From assembly GCA_013289695.1 (NCBI GenBank), contig JABCZK010000010.1, positions 62,001 through 126,000 on the forward strand: a DNA stretch of 64,000 nt. Reading direction: 5' to 3'. The notes under the pieces were generated by a model. The model was not told where the DNA came from, searched no databases, and saw nothing but the letters and a program-made list of their open reading frames with translations. Source of the DNA: Acidobacteriota bacterium. GTDB taxonomy: Bacteria > Acidobacteriota > Terriglobia > Acidiferrales > UBA7541. Shown here in pieces: positions 9,776-18,833 of this stretch. The translations under genes and the position numbers were made by a program. Each line of letters begins with the position of its first letter. Positions within the stretch are counted from its first letter, which is position 1.

Positions 9776-12700
9776 ATGCGCGGCTCGATGGACGACGCCA
9801 CAGCACAGAAACGCTACCTGCAGCGCCGAGTCTTCGTCTTTTTCGTGCTGGCCGGCGCCATCGCCGCCGCGTTGCTGCTCGAAGGCCGCTCGCACGCGCA
9901 GTCACCTTCGCAGCCACAACAGAGCCTGTTCAGGCAGTCCCAATCCGACGTTGATCGCAAAAACGTTGGATGCGTTTCCTGCCACACCAGCACCGACGAG
10001 CCTTCGATGCATCCCACCCGCACGGTTCGTCTGGCCTGCGTGGATTGCCACGGCGGAGACGCCATCGCGATCCTGCCTTCAGGGACTCAGCCTGGCTCAC
10101 CGGAATACGCACAACTCAAGAATCGCGCGCATCCGCAGCCCAACGATCACGCGCTCGCCGGCGCTTCGGGGAACCCGCCGCGCCTCTACACCAAATGGCT
10201 GCGCGAGAATTACGCCTACGTGCGTTTCGTCAATCCCGGCGATTTGCGCGTCGCCGCGGAGACCTGCGGCACTGCCGGATGCCACGCCTCCGAAGTTCTG
10301 AAAGTAAAGACCAGCATGATGACGCACGGAGGAATGTTGTGGGGAGCGGCGCTCTACAATAACGGCTCATTCCCGCTGAAGAACGCGCGCTTCGGAGAAA
10401 GCTATTCCGCCGACGGCCAGCCCCAGGCGCTTCTCACCGTGCCAATGCCCACGCCCGAAGAAACGCGCGCGAAAGGCGTCGTTCCGGAACTCACGCCTCT
10501 GGAACGTTGGGAAATATCGCAACCCGGCAACATCCTGCGCGTATTCGAACGCGGCGGCCAGAAAAAAGGCGAAATCGGCAATCCGGATCGCGAAGAAGAA
10601 TCCGGCCGCCCCGACGACAAGCTCGGCGAACGCGGCTTCGGCACTCTGCTGCGCACCGATCCCGTTTTTCTCGGCCTGCAAAAAACGCGCCTTCTCGATC
10701 CATTGCTTTCGCTGCCTGGCACAAACGACGACCCCGGCGACTATCGCGGCAGCGGCTGCACCGCCTGTCACGTGGTTTACGCCAACGATCGCTCGCCGCA
10801 GCATTCCGGCCCCTACGCTCGCTTCGGCCATCTTGGCGAAAGCGCATCTTCCGATCCCACCATCCCCAAAAATGAATCTGGCCATCCCATTCGCCACAGT
10901 TTCACGCGCGCGATCCCGTCCAGCCAATGCATGATCTGCCATGTCCATCCCGGCACGAACATGGAAACCACTTATTTCGGCTACACCTGGTGGGACAACG
11001 AGGCCGATGGCGCAGCAATGTATCCGCGCCAGCAGCACAATCCGACGGAGGAGGAAAAATATCAGGTCGCGCTGCGTAATCCGGAGGGTGCCGCGGCGCG
11101 CGGCCTTTGGTCCGATCCAAAATTCCTCGAAAAACTGGGCAGCCCGGAGTTCAACGCGCAACTCGACCAGACTCAGTTCGCCGATTTTCACAGCCATGGC
11201 TGGGTTTTTCGCGCCGTTTACAAGCGCGACCGCCAGGGCAACCTGCTCGACGCCGAAAATAAAATTGTCAGCCCCAAAGATCCCGATAAATTCAAGAAAG
11301 CCGTGCACCTTGCGGACATTCACCTCGAGAAGGGCATGCACTGCGTTGACTGCCACTTCGAGCAGGATTCCCATGGCAACGGCAAACTCTACGCCGAGCC
11401 TCGCGCCGCCGTCGAACTCGACTGCGTGGATTGTCACGGCACGATTGACGCCCGCGCGCCGCTAATTTCTTCCGGCGCGGCATCCCCCGCGGGCGGCACA
11501 CACCTCGACGCGCTGCGCACTCCCTGGAACACGCGCCGCTTCGAATTTCGCGACGGCAGATTATTCCAGCGCAGCATGGTGGAACAGGACAAGGAATGGG
11601 AAGTCGTGCAGACCCTGGACACGATCACTCCCGGCAATCCGCACTACAGCGAAAAATCGCGCTGGGCCAAAACCATTCGCACCGACGGAAGATCCTGGGG
11701 CGACGTGCCCGCCGATTCAGCGCAACTCGCGCACGCGAATCGCCGTATGACCTGCTATGCCTGCCACACCTCGTGGACGCCGAATTGTTTTGGCTGCCAT
11801 CTTTCCATGACGGCCAATCAGCGCAAGCCCATGCTGCACAACGAAGGCCTGCTCACGCGCAACTGGACCGCTTACAATTTTCAGGTTCTGCGCGACGACG
11901 GCTTCATGCTCGGTATCGACGGCACCGTCACCGGTCATCGCGTCGCGCCGGCCCGCTCGTCCTGCGCGATTTTGGTCAGCTCGCAAAATCAGAATCGCGA
12001 TTGGATTTACTACATGCAGCAGACCGTTTCCGCCGAAGGACTCAGCGGCACGGCGTTCAGCACTTTCGTTCCGCACACCGTGCGCGCCAAGGAAACCAAG
12101 GCCTGTGACGATTGCCACATTTCCGATCGCAAGGACAATAACGCCTGGATGGCGCAAGTCCTGCTGCAGGGCACAAATCTGCTGAATTTCATGGGACGTT
12201 ATATTTACGTCGCCGATGGCGCGAAGGGATTCGATGCCGTGGCCGTCGCCGAACACGATGAGCCGCCCGCGATCATCGGCAGCTATTTGCAGCGCGTCGC
12301 GTATCCGCAAGATTATCAACAGCACGTGGCGCGCGGCCGCGAATTGCAGGAAGCCTACCACCACGTCGGAAACGTTTTGGACCTGCAGCTGCGCGGCGAA
12401 TATCTCTACGCCGCGCTCGGCAAGGGCGGCTTCCGCGTGTACGACGTGGCCAACGTTGACAACAAGAATTTCTCCGAGCGCACCATCACGGCTCCGGTTT
12501 CTCCGCTGGGCCAGCGCTTTTACGTCAGCACGAAATACGCGACGGCCGTCGCCAGCCCTTCGACGCAAGCGCTCGATCCCGCGCGCGCGCGCAACCCAGT
12601 AAACGAAGAGCAGGCCATTCATCCGCTCTACGCTTACTTATATGTTGCGGACAAATATGAAGGTCTCGTGGTCGTCGGCGATCCGGATCCCAAAAGCAAA

Positions 12701-13582
12701 TCGCCCGGAGTCAGCACGCTGCTCGATGGCGACCCACGCAATAATTTCCTGAAGCGGGCGGTAGCGTTCAATCCGGACGGAATTCTCAACGGCGCGCGCC
12801 GCATCACTATCGCAGGGACGTATGCTTACATGCTCTGCGATCGCGGCCTGGTGGTCGTAGACCTGAATGATCCGCTGAAGCCGCGCGTCACAGCCCAAAT
12901 CGGCGCGCCGGACCTGCACGAGCCGCGCGGAATCGCGATTCAATTTCACTACGCGTTCGTGGTCGATCGCGATGGCCTGAAAGTTCTCGACGTCTCCGCG
13001 CTGGACCATCCGCGCACGGTCGCCAACGCCGCAGTGCCCCTTGCCGCCGCGCGAAATATCTACGTCGCACGCACCTACGCTTACGTTGCGGATGGCAAAG
13101 AGGGGGTGGCGATTATAGACGTCGAAAAGCCGGAACAGCCACGCCTCGATCAATTGTTCACCGCCGATGGCAAAATCATCGACGCGCAGGACATCAAAAT
13201 CGGAATGGTGGACGCGAGCGCGTTCGCCTTTGTCGCCGATGGCCGCAACGGTCTACGCGTGCTGCAAATATTGTCGCCGGAAGATTCGTCCAACTCTTAC
13301 GGCTTCAGTCCGCGCCCCACGCCCAAATTAATCGCCACGTACCGCACCAGCGGTCCGGCGCTCGCCGTTTCGAAGGGCATTGACCGCGATCGCGCCGTGG
13401 ACGAAAGCGGCAATCAAATCGCCGTCTTCGGCCGCCGCGGCGCCCGCCCCTTCAATCGCGAAGAAGCCTCGCGCCTCTTCCTGCACGATGGCACGCCTTA
13501 CACAGTTCCCGACAATCCTCCCGGCCCGCCGCAATCGCCCGCAGCCGGCCAGCGCTCCGGCGCGAAAGCTTTGCCGCGCTAA
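9776..13582 (+). CDS. Ten-haem c-type cytochrome fused to a C-terminal beta-propeller (LVIVD-like repeats)
   Basis: A 1268-residue exported protein. The ATG at 9776 has GAGGA five bases upstream and is followed by a signal or anchor segment ([17 protein letters not shown]). Ten haem sites are spread over the first 780 residues: CVSCH, CVDCH, CGTAGCH (CX4CH), CTACH, CMICH, CVDCH, CVDCH, CYACH, CFGCH and CDDCH. From about residue 810 the sequence changes to repeats of the type [19 protein letters not shown], with related copies such as [18 protein letters not shown] and [17 protein letters not shown]. These repeats are typical of LVIVD-type beta-propellers that sit outside the cytoplasm. The tail is Pro-rich. 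Cotranscription with the barrel gene suggests a transmembrane electron conduit or an outer-surface reductase/oxidase. The substrate is unknown. Confidence 0.88.
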   Translation: MRGSMDDATAQKRYLQRRVFVFFVLAGAIAAALLLEGRSHAQSPSQPQQSLFRQSQSDVDRKNVGCVSCHTSTDEPSMHPTRTVRLACVDCHGGDAIAILPSGTQPGSPEYAQLKNRAHPQPNDHALAGASGNPPRLYTKWLRENYAYVRFVNPGDLRVAAETCGTAGCHASEVLKVKTSMMTHGGMLWGAALYNNGSFPLKNARFGESYSADGQPQALLTVPMPTPEETRAKGVVPELTPLERWEISQPGNILRVFERGGQKKGEIGNPDREEESGRPDDKLGERGFGTLLRTDPVFLGLQKTRLLDPLLSLPGTNDDPGDYRGSGCTACHVVYANDRSPQHSGPYARFGHLGESASSDPTIPKNESGHPIRHSFTRAIPSSQCMICHVHPGTNMETTYFGYTWWDNEADGAAMYPRQQHNPTEEEKYQVALRNPEGAAARGLWSDPKFLEKLGSPEFNAQLDQTQFADFHSHGWVFRAVYKRDRQGNLLDAENKIVSPKDPDKFKKAVHLADIHLEKGMHCVDCHFEQDSHGNGKLYAEPRAAVELDCVDCHGTIDARAPLISSGAASPAGGTHLDALRTPWNTRRFEFRDGRLFQRSMVEQDKEWEVVQTLDTITPGNPHYSEKSRWAKTIRTDGRSWGDVPADSAQLAHANRRMTCYACHTSWTPNCFGCHLSMTANQRKPMLHNEGLLTRNWTAYNFQVLRDDGFMLGIDGTVTGHRVAPARSSCAILVSSQNQNRDWIYYMQQTVSAEGLSGTAFSTFVPHTVRAKETKACDDCHISDRKDNNAWMAQVLLQGTNLLNFMGRYIYVADGAKGFDAVAVAEHDEPPAIIGSYLQRVAYPQDYQQHVARGRELQEAYHHVGNVLDLQLRGEYLYAALGKGGFRVYDVANVDNKNFSERTITAPVSPLGQRFYVSTKYATAVASPSTQALDPARARNPVNEEQAIHPLYAYLYVADKYEGLVVVGDPDPKSKSPGVSTLLDGDPRNNFLKRAVAFNPDGILNGARRITIAGTYAYMLCDRGLVVVDLNDPLKPRVTAQIGAPDLHEPRGIAIQFHYAFVVDRDGLKVLDVSALDHPRTVANAAVPLAAARNIYVARTYAYVADGKEGVAIIDVEKPEQPRLDQLFTADGKIIDAQDIKIGMVDASAFAFVADGRNGLRVLQILSPEDSSNSYGFSPRPTPKLIATYRTSGPALAVSKGIDRDRAVDESGNQIAVFGRRGARPFNREEASRLFLHDGTPYTVPDNPPGPPQSPAAGQRSGAKALPR

Positions 13583-13635
13583 CGCCACACGAACGAACCG
13601 GCGTCCAATTGCATCTCTGTAGTGGGAATTGAAAA

Positions 13636-13683
13636 TGTTGGTGGGCCCGCTAGGATTCGAACCTAGGACCAACGGATTATGAG
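13636..13683 (-). repeat. Distal attachment-site copy: 48-bp partial tRNA duplicate
   Basis: These 48 bases are identical to 21870-21917. They cover a tRNA(CAU) from the anticodon loop through the encoded CCA and three further bases. The 5' half of the tRNA is absent, so this copy cannot be a functional tRNA. Its position and orientation are those expected of the far attachment site of an element integrated into the 3' end of the tRNA gene at 21873-21949. Confidence 0.92.
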
Positions 13684-14232
13684 CGTGGAGATTTGCCTAC
13701 CGCCGCAATCCCTCACATACCCTTCAATCCGTCCGCCGCAGTTCAGAGAACGTGTGCTTGAGTTCAAGTGACCTCTCTCTCCCCAGTTTTCGTCGTTCTC
13801 TCGTCACGCCGGCGTCACAAGCGGAGCAAAGTAATCGAGCGCAAGGGCACAGAGCCAGACGGCGAGGCGATCGAGTTTGACATCGCCGCATTCTAAGCGG
13901 CGCGGGAACCTAATTGCATCGAGACCGACGCCACTTAGCGCATGAGGGGGTCAAATTCGAGTCCCGAATATGGAGTGAATGCTTTACAGAGTCCCAGACG
14001 GACGAGAAATGTCTTACGAAGAAACATCTTGACACGTGGCTCGTTATATCATATTCACTTACCACAAGAGACAGTATTTCTTGCGTTACATGTACCATAG
14101 CTTCAAAATCTGGGTATTCTCGGGCCATGGAAGCCGCAGTACGGTTTCGCGTTCATGGATTGAGACGACGGGCCCCGGAGATTGATTTTAGTTTTCCCTG
14201 GGTTAGCTGGATTCCTGTTCAATGGAGCTGCA
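13684..14232. other. Island left end, no recognisable gene
   Basis: These 549 bases follow the distal attachment copy. Short open frames here have no recognisable motif. The segment becomes AT-richer from about 13.95 kb and probably holds the promoter of the secreted-protein gene that begins at 14233. No integrase remnant was seen. Confidence 0.4.
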
Positions 14233-15741
14233 ATGCGCTGCCTCGTGAAGCTCGCCCCGAAAGCCTTTCTAATCTTCTCAATAGTCGTATTCGTGGAATG
14301 TGCGAATGCACAAGTACCTGTGCCCGTCCCGGCGAGCGCGCTGCCAACGATCGAATCGTACCCTCCGTGCATCCCCAGCGCTCAATCCGGCTATAAGGAC
14401 AAGCATTGTCTGGTCACCATAGACAGGCAAGCTCCGATATCGCCGCCAATCTTGATAGTACCCGCTGGGACCACCGTGTTCGTGGAACTGAATAATACGC
14501 GTTGGAACGAGAACGTGACGTGGACGGTGAGCACAACTCACACCACCCCACCGGACGTGGCGGCGGCGGCCGTCAAGAATGCAATTCCTGCCTTACAAAC
14601 GATTGTATTCAACATCACGACCGGTCCAAAGCCAGCCATGATTGCAAATCCGACAGGTATCCTCGCGCTTCAGGATGCAGTCGGCTCGCAACAGGAAGCT
14701 CTGGCACAGCAGCTCAGCAGAATAATCAGGGCTATTAACAATTCTAGCGCCGGCATTACCTGTCTTTCGAGCTACCAAGCACTGCAATTAGACAATACTT
14801 GCTCACAAGCCGGCATGCTGACGCCGTTGACATTTGATCCCGCAAAAACGGCCGTCATCACCAGCGCCAACGCTTCCGCGAATCTACCCGTTCCCGTGCT
14901 AGACATCACCGATATGGACTCGCTCGTCAAAACTTTCTATTTGACCTGTGTAACCTACGTTCCGGGACTGCCTGCCGGCGATCAGGATCTAGCCAGACAA
15001 CTTTGCCGTGACATCGGCGAGAAGGTCTCCAGCAAGGAGTCGTTAATCGATTCGGCTCTTTCGGATATTCAAAAGGCACAGGATGCGCTATTGCAGACTG
15101 TACAGACGCTGCAAGCGTGGCCTGGGGCACCGAGCAAGATCGCGTATCAGTTCACGACGACCAAATATAACAATATGTCGATAGCGATTGCAGGAGTCGA
15201 GATTGTCAGCAAAACGAGTTCGCCGATCGCGACCGTCGCGATCAATCCTCAAGCAAATCGTTGGGTCGTGTCCATAGGCTTGGGGGTTTCAAATCTGACA
15301 TACAACACCTACACGAATGCCCCAATCATCGTGAATGGGCAGCCTGTCTTGAATAGTTCAGGTCAGACGACCACAGTCGTGACGCGGACGAGAACCTCGC
15401 CGTCCTTCATTGCTCCAGAGGGGTTGCTTAGCTATAACTTGATTCCCTCGAAATACACCCATCTTTTCAACAAGTGCCCCAACGGATGCACGATATTGGC
15501 AAGCGGTGGAGTCGGAGCCAACTTGACATCTAAGACCGCCGACTTCGACGTGGGCTTGTCCTTTCAGATCGGCGGTGTCCTGCTGACGCCGGCATTGCAC
15601 TTTGGGCGCGACAGCAGGTTAACGGATGGAGTGGAGGTGGGCCAGATGCTTGGCAGTAGCCCTCCTAATCCATTGCCCACGACGAATGTCTGGGTTCGCA
15701 AGTTTGCGCTGGCGGTTACCTACACAATCCCAACGCCATGA
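14233..15741 (+). CDS. Secreted protein of unknown function, possible small C-terminal beta-barrel
   Basis: I do not recognise this 502-residue protein. The ATG has GGAG five bases upstream and starts a clear signal peptide (MRCLVKLAPKAFLIF, hydrophobic core, cleavage near ANA-QV). The mature N-terminal half has cysteines (YPPC, DKHC, TCLSS, NTCSQ) and a helical stretch around residues 270-310 with several Leu/Gln/Asp repeats. The last 160 residues alternate polar and hydrophobic positions with many Gly and Thr, and end KFALAVTYTIPTP. This could be a small membrane beta-barrel, which is inference. It is the first gene of a rightward set followed by two secreted serine proteases. It may be their substrate, inhibitor or membrane anchor, but no motif proves this. 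Confidence 0.7.
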   Translation: MRCLVKLAPKAFLIFSIVVFVECANAQVPVPVPASALPTIESYPPCIPSAQSGYKDKHCLVTIDRQAPISPPILIVPAGTTVFVELNNTRWNENVTWTVSTTHTTPPDVAAAAVKNAIPALQTIVFNITTGPKPAMIANPTGILALQDAVGSQQEALAQQLSRIIRAINNSSAGITCLSSYQALQLDNTCSQAGMLTPLTFDPAKTAVITSANASANLPVPVLDITDMDSLVKTFYLTCVTYVPGLPAGDQDLARQLCRDIGEKVSSKESLIDSALSDIQKAQDALLQTVQTLQAWPGAPSKIAYQFTTTKYNNMSIAIAGVEIVSKTSSPIATVAINPQANRWVVSIGLGVSNLTYNTYTNAPIIVNGQPVLNSSGQTTTVVTRTRTSPSFIAPEGLLSYNLIPSKYTHLFNKCPNGCTILASGGVGANLTSKTADFDVGLSFQIGGVLLTPALHFGRDSRLTDGVEVGQMLGSSPPNPLPTTNVWVRKFALAVTYTIPTP

Positions 15742-15975
15742 CGGGTTCATTCTAATTCGCTGGTGAAGGGTGAAGCTGCAGTGAGATTTGGTATCAGGTG
15801 CGAGGCACTACGAAAAAGATGGATCAATTCCAAAAGATTGACGAATTCTCAATTCCACTTGATTAAAATACGTCTCAAATAACACTCGGACTTATTCCGT
15901 TGGTTTCGACGCGAGGCCCGCAGTCTTCATCCGAACGATTTCAACGTACGAAACACCTCGAGGAGGTCAAAGAAA

Positions 15976-16848
15976 TTGAGACTTCTGAGTTTTGGCATCC
16001 GTGCACTTCTCAATGTGGGTTTATTAGTTGCGTTGACAACAGGAACAATTCAATGCGTCAGGGGGCAGCGTGTTGCGTCGGTCGATCGGAGTGAGACAAT
16101 AACGTTCTCCGCCGTATCGGACCTCACAAAACCCTCCGGAGTCGAAACGGCGTTGCGACATGCTCGGCTCGCAAATCCAAGCGATTGGCCGGCTTCGTTT
16201 TATTCAGTCCATCCGGGCGGCTCGTGCACCAGCACATTGATTGGCCCCCGCGCTCTTCTGACCGCAGCTCACTGCGCTCCTGAAAGGGCGACTGTTGTTA
16301 TTCGGATGGCTGGGAAAGTATACAAAGGCATTTGCTCACAGTCCGACAGCTACCTTTCAGATCCGTCCGCAGACTGGGCGATCTGTCTAATGGACATCGA
16401 CATTCCAATATTTAGATATGAAACAGTTAATTTGGACGCGTCGCGTATCAAGATTAACACGCAGCTTCTATTGACCGGCTTTGGGTGTACCGAGGCGACA
16501 GGAACCGGGGGAAATGACGGGAACTATCGCATTGGGGAGGCAAACGTAACGAAACTGCCCAGTGGTGTTGATAATGACATTCAAACGACAGGAGACGTCG
16601 CGTTGTGTTTCGGCGACAGCGGTGGCCCTGCATTTTTCTTCTTAGATGCAGGGAAGAAGAGGCGCGTTCAGGTTTCCGTCAACTCAAGGATTAGCCCGGG
16701 GACCAACGGCAATCTGGGCAATACTTCGTACTTATCGAGTTTGTCCACAAACGCGGCACGCACATTTCTGCAGGGATGGGCGGCAAAAAATGCTGCCGAG
16801 ATTTGTGGGGTCAACTTAAGCACCAGTGCCAGTAAGTGTCAGCACTGA
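15976..16848 (+). CDS. Secreted trypsin-like serine protease (family S1)
   Basis: A 290-residue exported endopeptidase with a complete chymotrypsin-type triad: His99 in LLTAAHC, Asp133 in SADWAICLMD, and Ser215 in CFGDSGGPAFF. A signal peptide covers about residues 1-31. Cysteines near His and Ser (GSCTS, AAHC, GIC, FGC, ALCFG, EICG) could form disulfides, fitting a periplasmic or extracellular location. The start is a TTG at 15976 preceded by GAGGAGG about 10 bases away; no better ATG gives a signal peptide. The next gene, a subtilisin-like protease, begins only 19 bp downstream, so the two are very likely cotranscribed. One protease may activate the other, but the sequence does not show this. 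Confidence 0.88.
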   Translation: MRLLSFGIRALLNVGLLVALTTGTIQCVRGQRVASVDRSETITFSAVSDLTKPSGVETALRHARLANPSDWPASFYSVHPGGSCTSTLIGPRALLTAAHCAPERATVVIRMAGKVYKGICSQSDSYLSDPSADWAICLMDIDIPIFRYETVNLDASRIKINTQLLLTGFGCTEATGTGGNDGNYRIGEANVTKLPSGVDNDIQTTGDVALCFGDSGGPAFFFLDAGKKRRVQVSVNSRISPGTNGNLGNTSYLSSLSTNAARTFLQGWAAKNAAEICGVNLSTSASKCQH

Positions 16849-16867
16849 CGGGCGGAAGGCGAGTTGG

Positions 16868-18787
16868 ATGAGGACAAACTTACAGATTTGGATTGCCGCT
16901 GCACTATTGAGCATTTTTACCTCGCCTGCGCCCGCCGCGTCGCAACAGAATCCGGATATTGTTTTGACGACTCCTGAAGGGACACTCGTCAAATTCCGCC
17001 CTACGGGTTCTGACGTGAAGGACAAGAAAGCCTTGGATCTCTTGATGAGAATTTTTGAATCCGAGAGAGTTGATGTCAGTGCGGGAATGACTGTCGATGA
17101 TTTGTCGCGCCAAGTCTGCGGTCGGGTAGACAAGAATTGGATCTCTGCGTTCCTGAAAGAAAACCAGGAGCTTACCTCTGGCACGATAACCGCAGCGACG
17201 AAGGTCAGCCTGCCTCCGTGTCCATTTTGGAAGAGGGCAGGAGAAGCCCGAATTCCACCGAACGGTACGCTGGGTCAGACTGTTGCCTTGCAAATGGGCA
17301 CAGTTGGCGCAAAAACTTTCGATTCGGTAGCAAGGCAAAACGGACGCTCCACAGCATCTCTGAATTCAGTTAAAGCCGGGGATACAATCCAACTCCCCTA
17401 CATGACCGTTTTTACTCCTTATGCGCTGAAAGCTGAATACAGGACAGACCCAACAAGTACAGAGAATGCTCTCCGAAAGGTTCCTGGCTATATCTCATCC
17501 ATACCGCGAAGTGAGTTGTCGCTGATCGCTGCAGCCTCCGCCGGCGATTGTGTTGCTCCAACAAGGGACTGGCCCTTTTCTGCGAGTGGACTCCGCAAGG
17601 TCTTGCAATACAACGCGACAAAGCGGTCGGGTCCTGTTCGAAAAGCTGTGATCGCCGTGGCAGATACAGGTCTAGACAAAAATGATCACCGGGCTTTTCT
17701 AGACAAGATCGTAGGTGCAAACATGGATCCAACAAGATCCGGCTTTCCTGCATTGAACGAAGATTATGATAACAGGAACCACGGCACTCACGTGGCAGGC
17801 TTGGCGCTAGGGGGTCTCGACGATGCTGAATTGGACAGACTAGTAAGGGAACGGATAGCCCTTCGGATCGTAAATATGGTCAAGCGTGAGGTGATCCAAC
17901 CAAAAGTAGGTGATCCGATAACTCGATTCATTATCCCGAACGATTATTTGTTAAGAGCATTTCAGTATATAGGGGAGGATCCTCCGGCACAAATCATCAA
18001 CCTTAGCGTGGAAGAAGACGAAGAAATAGCAGGCTTGGAAGTAGTACTCCGTTCAAATCGTGCCTTAGTTGTTACGGCTGCCGGTAATGATGGGGTTAAT
18101 ATAGATGAAGACGAGAGATACCCTGCAGCTAGCGTCGATCGAGATCTGCTCATGAGCGTGGCGGCCTATGAAGCATCAGGTGGATTAGCGAGCTTTTCTA
18201 ACTGGGGCTCAAAAAACGTGGATCTCGCTGCACCCGGTTGTCAGATAGATTCAATACTCCCCGCCGGTAGGCGAGGGAGGATCAACGGAACATCCCAGGC
18301 CGCACCGCTAGTTTCCTTTACTGCGGCATTGCTCTATTCCGAAGGTCTGCCGCTCGCGGAGATCAAGGACCGAATTTTACTGACTACTGAAATGGATCGC
18401 GCCAAGCTGGGCGATTGTTCCGGAGAAGCTGGACGTTGTGTGAATTCGGAAGGGAGGCTGGACGTCGTTCGAGCACTTAGAGTCCACCAGGATGTCATCG
18501 TGCGAAGGAAATCGGATGGCTCGCAAGTTGAGCTGACAGGAACCATAAAGGACGATTGCATCTACTTGGACGGGCGTTGCTATGAAGTGCGAACCCAGCT
18601 AAAGCGACTCGTTCCTGACGCTCGATCTAATACGGGAACGGTGTGGATCAAGAGCAAGAATAATCGAGTGATGTTTCGCCCATGTATAATTGGTACACGA
18701 GAAATTAATTTTCGAGAAAGTGAGAGTGGACAGTCACAGCGCATACCCCTAAGCGAAATCGTTGATATTGTCCCGGCTGTCTTTTGA
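16868..18787 (+). CDS. Secreted subtilisin-like serine protease (family S8) with unusual N-terminal region
   Basis: A 639-residue exported protease. The signal peptide is residues 1-23 (MRTNLQIWIAAALLSIF). The S8 triad is complete: Asp265 in IAVADTGLD, His304 in NHGTHVAG and Ser475 in NGTSQAAP, with the oxyanion Asn406 in TAAGNDG. Instead of a usual I9 prodomain, residues 30-180 hold two segments that faintly resemble LysM repeats (GMTVDDLSRQVC to VSLPPC, and FDSVARQNGRST to IQLPY); this is a weak call. The catalytic core has a long charged insert (about residues 315-370) between His and the sheet after it. A small beta-rich domain (about 560-639) follows the catalytic domain. The gene is 19 bp behind the trypsin-like protease gene. 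Confidence 0.88.
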   Translation: MRTNLQIWIAAALLSIFTSPAPAASQQNPDIVLTTPEGTLVKFRPTGSDVKDKKALDLLMRIFESERVDVSAGMTVDDLSRQVCGRVDKNWISAFLKENQELTSGTITAATKVSLPPCPFWKRAGEARIPPNGTLGQTVALQMGTVGAKTFDSVARQNGRSTASLNSVKAGDTIQLPYMTVFTPYALKAEYRTDPTSTENALRKVPGYISSIPRSELSLIAAASAGDCVAPTRDWPFSASGLRKVLQYNATKRSGPVRKAVIAVADTGLDKNDHRAFLDKIVGANMDPTRSGFPALNEDYDNRNHGTHVAGLALGGLDDAELDRLVRERIALRIVNMVKREVIQPKVGDPITRFIIPNDYLLRAFQYIGEDPPAQIINLSVEEDEEIAGLEVVLRSNRALVVTAAGNDGVNIDEDERYPAASVDRDLLMSVAAYEASGGLASFSNWGSKNVDLAAPGCQIDSILPAGRRGRINGTSQAAPLVSFTAALLYSEGLPLAEIKDRILLTTEMDRAKLGDCSGEAGRCVNSEGRLDVVRALRVHQDVIVRRKSDGSQVELTGTIKDDCIYLDGRCYEVRTQLKRLVPDARSNTGTVWIKSKNNRVMFRPCIIGTREINFRESESGQSQRIPLSEIVDIVPAVF

Positions 18788-18833
18788 CTACAGTAAACAA
18801 AGGCAATAACGATACTTTAGGCGCGCAGAAATA

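Noticed and set aside
13636-13683. Second tRNA gene
   Set aside because: Only the 3' half of the tRNA is present; the acceptor 5' strand, the D-arm and half the anticodon stem are missing.
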